Shown in pieces: positions 63,911-64,000 of a stretch of 64,000 nucleotides of DNA. Below the pieces are notes generated by a model. It was given only the letters and a program-made list of their open reading frames with translations, was not told the origin of the DNA and did not search any database. Position 1 is the stretch's first letter; each line of letters starts with the position of its first letter. The stretch comes from Undibacterium pigrum (GTDB taxonomy: Bacteria > Pseudomonadota > Gammaproteobacteria > Burkholderiales > Burkholderiaceae_D), in assembly GCF_003201815.1 (NCBI RefSeq), contig NZ_QJKB01000012.1:37286-101285 (forward strand). Direction: 5' to 3'. A program made the position numbers and the translations under genes.

Positions 63911-64000
63911 GTATATGGACTCCTCAGGAATTGCAAGTTTTTGTTGTTTCGGCTTAAGTTCAACTGCTCGCGTATATCCGGCTTCTCAATTGGGTACCGT

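Overview
The window reads as chromosomal DNA of a betaproteobacterium. A Burkholderiales member of the Oxalobacteraceae type is my best guess, from the CreBCD, YbdK, GcvA-like and BMP-type nucleoside transport genes, the moderate GC and the style of the intergenic palindromes; no rRNA or marker gene confirms it. I found no tRNA, rRNA, CRISPR array or intact insertion sequence. Nearly all annotation rests on motifs, start-site context and gene order read by eye.

Layout. 1-6 kb: the start of a ZIP metal transporter, a TGTCAA hexanucleotide array and five or six poorly characterised, partly AT-rich genes. 6-18.9 kb: glutathione reductase, a Tat-exported dienelactone-hydrolase-like protein, an EamA exporter divergent from a GcvA-like regulator, an exported ankyrin protein, a predicted Na+/H+ antiporter, a DUF4424-like protein, then a PuuD-like amidotransferase, a CPA-type antiporter and a YbdK ligase. 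18.9-23.4 kb: two paralogous Cys-rich/Sel1 proteins, an HD hydrolase, and a cysteine hydrolase preceded by a threonine-rich leader peptide and attenuator. 23.4-33 kb: creD, creC and creB, cytidine deaminase, a MASE1-GGDEF cyclase, a membrane-anchored XRE protein, and a metallo-beta-lactamase-fold protein divergent from a LysR gene. 33.4-41.9 kb: a nucleoside uptake and breakdown locus on the minus strand (ribokinase, BMP binding protein, ATPase, two permeases, nucleoside hydrolase, 2-oxoglutarate oxygenase). 42-54 kb: a hydrolase/GlxA-regulator pair, small envelope genes, a pair of uncharacterised P-loop ATPases behind a strong promoter with a large operator, the pseudouridine genes psuK-psuG, a retropepsin-like protein and a patatin phospholipase.

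54.1-61.5 kb is the most striking part: a HEAT-repeat protein, a winged-helix/SWIM protein overlapping it by 4 bp, and a reverse transcriptase with both retron hallmarks (NAxxH and VTG). The gap before the RT folds into nested structures expected of a retron msr-msd RNA: a collinear 36-bp imperfect a1/a2 duplex enclosing a small hairpin and a long hairpin with a perfect 25-bp stem. From memory this gene content matches the type XIII retron class (ARM/HEAT plus WHSWIM), probably an anti-phage system. The RT here has a hydrophobic C-terminal tail. The window ends with a PI-PLC-like protein flanked by copies of a 76-bp repeat.

Three loci deal with nucleosides (cdd, the BMP/nucleosidase/ribokinase locus, psuKG). 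Two regulatory regions deserve separate attention: the leaderless Thr-rich attenuator at 21.9-22.13 kb, and the hexanucleotide array whose complement is the sigma70 -35 consensus TTGACA.
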